From Lentisphaeria bacterium UBA1724 (GTDB lineage: Bacteria; Verrucomicrobiota; Lentisphaeria; Oligosphaerales; Oligosphaeraceae), in the NCBI GenBank assembly GCA_002315885.1, contig DCIO01000078.1, positions 1 to 28,197 of the forward strand: DNA of 28,197 bases. The letters run 5' to 3'. Below the pieces are notes generated by a model that saw only the letters and a list, made by a program, of their open reading frames with translations, made no database searches and was not told the DNA's origin. The translations under genes and the position numbers were made by a program. Positions 24,333-28,197 of the stretch are shown piece by piece. The stretch's first letter is position 1. Every line of letters starts with the position of its first letter.

Positions 24333-26822
24333 ATGGATACGGAAAAGGCGATAGAAGAACTGCTTTCCAAGATGACGCTTCACGAGAAGGTCGTCTGTTG
24401 CCATGCGACGACGAAATTCTCCGCAGGAGGCGTGGAGCGTCTGGGCATCCCTGCGATATCCATGTCGGATGGCCCTCATGGAGTCCGTGAGGAAATCTGC
24501 GCGGATTCCTGGGATGCGGTAGGCGGTGATGCCGACTACTCCACCTATCTGCCACCAGCATCCGCCCTGGCTTCCACCTGGAACCGCCAGTGCGCAGCCA
24601 AATTCGGAACAGTCCTTGGCTCCGAAGCCCGGGAGCGCCGCAAGGACATCATCCTGGGGCCCGGCATCAACATCGTCCGCACACCACTCTGCGGGCGCAA
24701 TTTCGAGTATTTCAGCGAAGATCCGCTTCTGGCAGGGAAACTGTCCTCCGTGGAAATCCGCAATATCCAGGAAAATGGCACCGCCGCCTGCGTCAAGCAC
24801 TTCGCCTTGAACTCACAGGAGATGTGCCGCACCACCGTGGATGCCCGATGCGACGAACGCACTCTTCGGGAGATCTATCTCCCTGCCTTTGAGATGGCCG
24901 TCAAGGAAGGCGGGGCTCTTACTCTGATGGGTGCATACAACCGCTACAACGGCCAGTATTGCTGCCAGAACGACCGCCTTCTCAATGGCGTCCTCAAGGG
25001 GGATTGGGGCTTCCAGTATGCCGTGGTATCCGATTGGAATGGCGTCCACGACACCCTGGAAGCCGCCCGGGGCGGAATGGAGATCGAGATGGGGACGTAC
25101 CGCCCCTGGAACGAGTATTACCTGGCGGACGATTTTGAAAAAGCTCTCCAGGAGGGCTCCATTGACGTGGCGGTGGTGGACGACAAGGTCCGCCGCATCC
25201 TCCGCGTGATGTTCGAGCTCGGACTATTGGGCGACAAAGTCCGTCCCGCCGGCGAACGGAATACCCCGAGGAACTGCCGTTATGCCCAGGAGATTGCGGA
25301 GGAAGCCGCAGTGTTGCTGAAGAACGACCATCAGCTTCTGCCGCTGGACAAATCCAAGCTCAAGAAACTCCTGGTGGTGGGTGACAATGCCACGAGAAAG
25401 CACCACTACGGCGGTCAGTCCTCCGCCATCAAATGCCGTTATGAGGTCACACCCCTGGAGGGCCTGAAGGGACTCCTGAAGGACACGGGCGTGGAAATCC
25501 AGTATTTCCGCGGCTATCCTTCCAGCAGTGCGGGCGGCGAGCGCATTCCCAACGAACTCATGGGATTGACGGATGAAGGCGCCGGCACCCGTGGCTGGCT
25601 TTGCAAGATCTACGACAACCATTGGCGGAAGGGTGAGCCCGTCTGCGTCCTTCCCATGACTTCCCCGGAATTCAATCCCGAGATGCTCCCCGAATCCTTG
25701 AAGGGGAAAGACTACGGCGTGTTGCTGGAAGGGTATCTCACCCCCAAGGAAACCGCAGACTGGACCTTCTATCTACAGGGAAATTCCCAGTGTTGCCTGG
25801 CGGTTCCCCCCGTCAATTGGATTGAAATCTGCAAGAGCGAAGACGATGTTACCGGCAGCGTGGTGCGGACGCTTCAGGCGGGAGAGACATACCACCTGAT
25901 GATTCCCATCAGAATCTATGTGGACCTACCCGTCTTTCCCGTGAAACTGACCGCAGAAATCCGCGCCGTCGGACAAGCCTCCAACCGTGCGGACAACGCC
26001 GCTTTGCTGAAGGTGGCGGAAGAGGCCGATGCGGTTTTGTTCTTCGGAGGCTTGAGCCATACCTACGACTCGGAAGGCTCGGACCGCAAGGACTTGAGAT
26101 TGCCCGATGGGCAGAACGAGCTGATCGAGGCCTTGGCGGAAGTCAACCAGAAGCTCGCAGTGGTGATGGTGGGTGGTTCTCCCGTGGAAATGCCCTGGAT
26201 TGACCAGGTCCCCGCCATTATGCAGATGTGGTATGCAGGACAGGAGGGCGGACACGCCATTGCGAGAATCCTCTTCGGCGATGTGAATCCCTCTGGCAAA
26301 CTCCCCGTCACCTTCCCGAAGAGCTACGGAGATACACCGACGGGGCGCAATGGCGACTACCAGGAAGAGGTCTGCAACTACAAGGAAGGCGTCCTAGTTG
26401 GCTATCGTCATTATGACTACTTCGGCATAGAGCCACTTTTCCCCTTTGGACACGGTCTGAGCTACACCACATTTGAGGTATCCGAACCCACTCTCGTATC
26501 CCAGAATGAAGACGGCAACCTCACCTGCTCCTGCAAGGTTACCAATACGGGCAACCGTTCTGGGAAATGCGTGGTGCAGCTCTATGTGGAAGCACCGAAG
26601 ACCGCAGAGGTCATTCGGCCCATCCGGGAACTCCGTGAATTTGCAAAGACCTCCGAACTCGCCCCTGGTGCCACGGAAACCCTGACTTTCGAACTCACTC
26701 CCCGCGCATGGCAGTATTTCCATCCCGTGACACGCCAGTGGACACGCACTCCAGGCGAATACAGGCTCCACTTTGCATTCAGCTCAAGAGAGATGCAGAA
26801 ATCGCTCGACATTCGATTCTAG
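24333..26822 (+). CDS. Glycoside hydrolase family 3 beta-glycosidase with PA14-like insert
   Basis: This 829-residue protein is a retaining exo-acting beta-glycosidase, most likely a beta-glucosidase; the precise sugar is not determinable. The N-terminal (beta/alpha)8 domain begins MDTEKAIEELLSKMTLHEKV and contains GPGINIVRTPLCGRNFEYFSED, the KHF motif at 155-157, and the nucleophile Asp234 in VVSDWNGVHD. The alpha/beta sandwich domain follows, interrupted at about 410-540 by a PA14-like insert (YGVLLEGYLTPKETADWTF), an arrangement known in some GH3 enzymes. The probable acid/base is Glu581 in SEGSDRKDLRLP. A fibronectin III-like domain closes the protein (about 715-829). There is no signal peptide, so it should hydrolyse imported oligosaccharides in the cytoplasm. 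Only a poor GCGGA precedes the ATG, because the repeat element almost abuts it. Confidence 0.93.
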   Translation: MDTEKAIEELLSKMTLHEKVVCCHATTKFSAGGVERLGIPAISMSDGPHGVREEICADSWDAVGGDADYSTYLPPASALASTWNRQCAAKFGTVLGSEARERRKDIILGPGINIVRTPLCGRNFEYFSEDPLLAGKLSSVEIRNIQENGTAACVKHFALNSQEMCRTTVDARCDERTLREIYLPAFEMAVKEGGALTLMGAYNRYNGQYCCQNDRLLNGVLKGDWGFQYAVVSDWNGVHDTLEAARGGMEIEMGTYRPWNEYYLADDFEKALQEGSIDVAVVDDKVRRILRVMFELGLLGDKVRPAGERNTPRNCRYAQEIAEEAAVLLKNDHQLLPLDKSKLKKLLVVGDNATRKHHYGGQSSAIKCRYEVTPLEGLKGLLKDTGVEIQYFRGYPSSSAGGERIPNELMGLTDEGAGTRGWLCKIYDNHWRKGEPVCVLPMTSPEFNPEMLPESLKGKDYGVLLEGYLTPKETADWTFYLQGNSQCCLAVPPVNWIEICKSEDDVTGSVVRTLQAGETYHLMIPIRIYVDLPVFPVKLTAEIRAVGQASNRADNAALLKVAEEADAVLFFGGLSHTYDSEGSDRKDLRLPDGQNELIEALAEVNQKLAVVMVGGSPVEMPWIDQVPAIMQMWYAGQEGGHAIARILFGDVNPSGKLPVTFPKSYGDTPTGRNGDYQEEVCNYKEGVLVGYRHYDYFGIEPLFPFGHGLSYTTFEVSEPTLVSQNEDGNLTCSCKVTNTGNRSGKCVVQLYVEAPKTAEVIRPIRELREFAKTSELAPGATETLTFELTPRAWQYFHPVTRQWTRTPGEYRLHFAFSSREMQKSLDIRF

Positions 26823-26880
26823 ACCATCATTCCTCCTGCCGATGACCGCTTCGTCATACACCTATTTTCCATTCACCATC

Positions 26881-28035
26881 ATGAAAAAATTCCTCTGCCT
26901 TTTCGCTGTTGTCGCGTTGTCCCTGACGGGTTGCATCCTCACGGAGTCCGTCCAGCCCGCATCCCAGGTCGTGCCCTCTACCCCAGAAGAACGCCTCGCC
27001 TACGATATTGACGGCGAGGCCTTTGGCAAATGCTGGAAGAGCCTCTCGGATTTGCGCCAGGAATACCCCGATGTGGTGGCAGGAAAGGACGACACCTTCT
27101 TCAAGCGACACACGAAATCCTTCGCGCGAGAGGCATTCGAAATCATCGCCACTGACGCGGGGTTGAAGAAATTCGATGAAATCAAGAATTACCAGAAGAA
27201 GATCGCCGCCAATCAGGCAGAGATTAACGACTTGAGTGCCAACCGCCTGGGCTATCCCAACGAGTCTTCGAATCCCTTTGCCATGACACGCGACAAATGC
27301 GACAAGAAGATTGCCGACCTCACCCAGCGAAACGGCGAATACGAACGCGCCATCAAGATCAACGCCATGGAATTGCGCCAGGATTTGAACCGCTACGGTG
27401 AAATCATCGACAAGAATTACTTGGATTACCTCATTGTTTCTGCCGAAGGCGAGAATGTCCTCCAGCTCATCAACACCGCCAATGTTCTCAAGCAGATACA
27501 ATTTGCCATCAAGCAGCAAATGGAGCGCAGCGGTTCCGGGAACGCCTCCCAGATTGAGCAATACACTGGCATCTATCTCGTATTGCTGATGGCCTGGGAT
27601 GAAGCCCATCAGGTCGCAATGAAAAACATCTCCGAGAATTACCTGCCGAAATTGCAGAAACTGCGGGCCGAGGCAGTCAAGAACCAGGAGGATGCACAAC
27701 GGCTCATGGAGGCAAATCCCAATGAACGCGCCGGACTCGAGGCGAATATCCGCATCAATGATAACACCATCCGCGTCGCAGATACCTGCAATCGTATTCT
27801 CCTGACGAAGAAAGACGAGCTGATCCAATCCCAGAAAAAGATCGAAAGCAAAATCGCGGTGGCACAGAACACCTACAATACCGTCAAGACCGGCACGGGA
27901 CTCCTTCAGCTGATCAACGACGCCAGCCAGGAATACGAGGCGGTGCTGAACTTCGAACCGCCAGTGCTGGACACCATCTACGAGGAAAAGATGCTCGATA
28001 TCTTCAAGGAAGTCTCCGCCAAACTGAAGGAATAA
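26881..28035 (+). CDS. Predicted coiled-coil lipoprotein of unknown function
   Basis: The ATG at 26881 gives a 384-residue protein with a textbook lipoprotein signal: MKKF, a hydrophobic stretch, then the lipobox LTGC with Cys18 as the lipidated residue. Ile rather than Asp at +2 suggests outer-membrane delivery if the E. coli rule applies. The rest is mostly charged helix with long heptad-like stretches (about 100-160 and 255-345) and a less charged segment near 190-240 (DYLIVSAEGENVLQLINTANVL). I recognise no family. The reading frame is open upstream to 26773, inside the GH3 gene, but the lipobox decides the start. The gene lies 58 bp after GH3 on the same strand without a clear Shine-Dalgarno sequence or intervening terminator, so co-transcription is possible. 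Confidence 0.75.
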   Translation: MKKFLCLFAVVALSLTGCILTESVQPASQVVPSTPEERLAYDIDGEAFGKCWKSLSDLRQEYPDVVAGKDDTFFKRHTKSFAREAFEIIATDAGLKKFDEIKNYQKKIAANQAEINDLSANRLGYPNESSNPFAMTRDKCDKKIADLTQRNGEYERAIKINAMELRQDLNRYGEIIDKNYLDYLIVSAEGENVLQLINTANVLKQIQFAIKQQMERSGSGNASQIEQYTGIYLVLLMAWDEAHQVAMKNISENYLPKLQKLRAEAVKNQEDAQRLMEANPNERAGLEANIRINDNTIRVADTCNRILLTKKDELIQSQKKIESKIAVAQNTYNTVKTGTGLLQLINDASQEYEAVLNFEPPVLDTIYEEKMLDIFKEVSAKLKE

Positions 28036-28156
28036 TCGGCAGAAATTTTAGAGGGGGGAAACAGCGCGTTGTGATCGAATCTCTTACACCATTGGGAGAA
28101 TCGCGTACTCCTCTGACTGTATCTAGAAGCAACCAACAAATAATGGAGTATTTATC

Positions 28157-28197
28157 ATGAAGCGTTTTAGTCTAGTTGGGGCTGGGGGGTATGCCCA
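28157..28197 (+). CDS. N-terminus of a probable Gfo/Idh/MocA-type oxidoreductase (cut by window edge)
   Basis: Thirteen codons are visible, giving MKRFSLVGAGGYA. A hydrophobic beta strand followed by GAGGY fits the start of an NAD(P)-binding Rossmann fold and resembles the N-terminus of sugar oxidoreductases of the Gfo/Idh/MocA group. GGAG at 28145-28148, 8 nt before the ATG, supports translation. The preceding 121-bp gap (28036-28156) shows no confident promoter or terminator. The family call rests on very few residues. Confidence 0.45.
   Translation, partial: MKRFSLVGAGGYA

Noticed and set aside
26773..26880. Extended N-terminus of the lipoprotein starting inside GH3
   Set aside because: The lipobox signal must be N-terminal, and the extension overlaps GH3 in another frame.

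Overview
The window looks like chromosomal DNA of a GC-rich (by eye high-50s percent), Gram-negative, carbohydrate-using bacterium. Three things suggest a member of the PVC group, such as Lentisphaerota, Kiritimatiellota or a relative: a giant secreted protein built of BspA-type leucine-rich repeats, BACON, InlB-B-like, Calx-beta and CARDB-like modules; a DUF1573 exported protein; and many small structured intergenic repeats. This placement is an inference from gene content and style, because no rRNA or marker set is present. I see no phage, insertion sequence or CRISPR array.

Left part (1-21470), all on the minus strand. clpB (18873-21470) encodes the two-ring AAA+ disaggregase. After a repeat-filled 242-bp gap comes a single 17.5-kb gene (1141-18630) for a 5,829-residue exported multidomain protein. 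It ends in three consecutive in-frame TAG codons. A small exported DUF1573 protein (47-1021) follows 119 bp further on.

Middle part (21471-23458). A tRNA-Arg(TCT) with its own terminator is divergent from clpB. It is convergent with a two-gene minus-strand unit: an SGNH/GDSL esterase, then a GNAT acetyltransferase of the spermidine/spermine N-acetyltransferase type. The 425-bp gap before hisF holds a perfect 8-bp hairpin, 2.8 copies of a 32-bp tandem repeat, and two crossing GC-rich inverted repeats in the hisF leader.

Right part (23459-28197), plus strand. An orphan hisF with both catalytic aspartates is followed by two copies of a 53-bp structured repeat. Then come a cytoplasmic GH3 beta-glycosidase with a PA14-like insert, a coiled-coil lipoprotein of unknown function, and the first 13 codons of a probable Gfo/Idh/MocA-type oxidoreductase cut by the window edge. 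The esterase, GH3 enzyme and possible oxidoreductase fit intracellular processing of modified oligosaccharides, while the giant protein could act at the cell surface in adhesion or glycan capture.

The least expected signals are the repeated supermodule architecture of the giant protein and a family of 3'-UTR hairpin repeats. These repeats lie just after the stop codons of clpB and hisF in the same orientation relative to the gene, and a shorter look-alike follows the DUF1573 gene.
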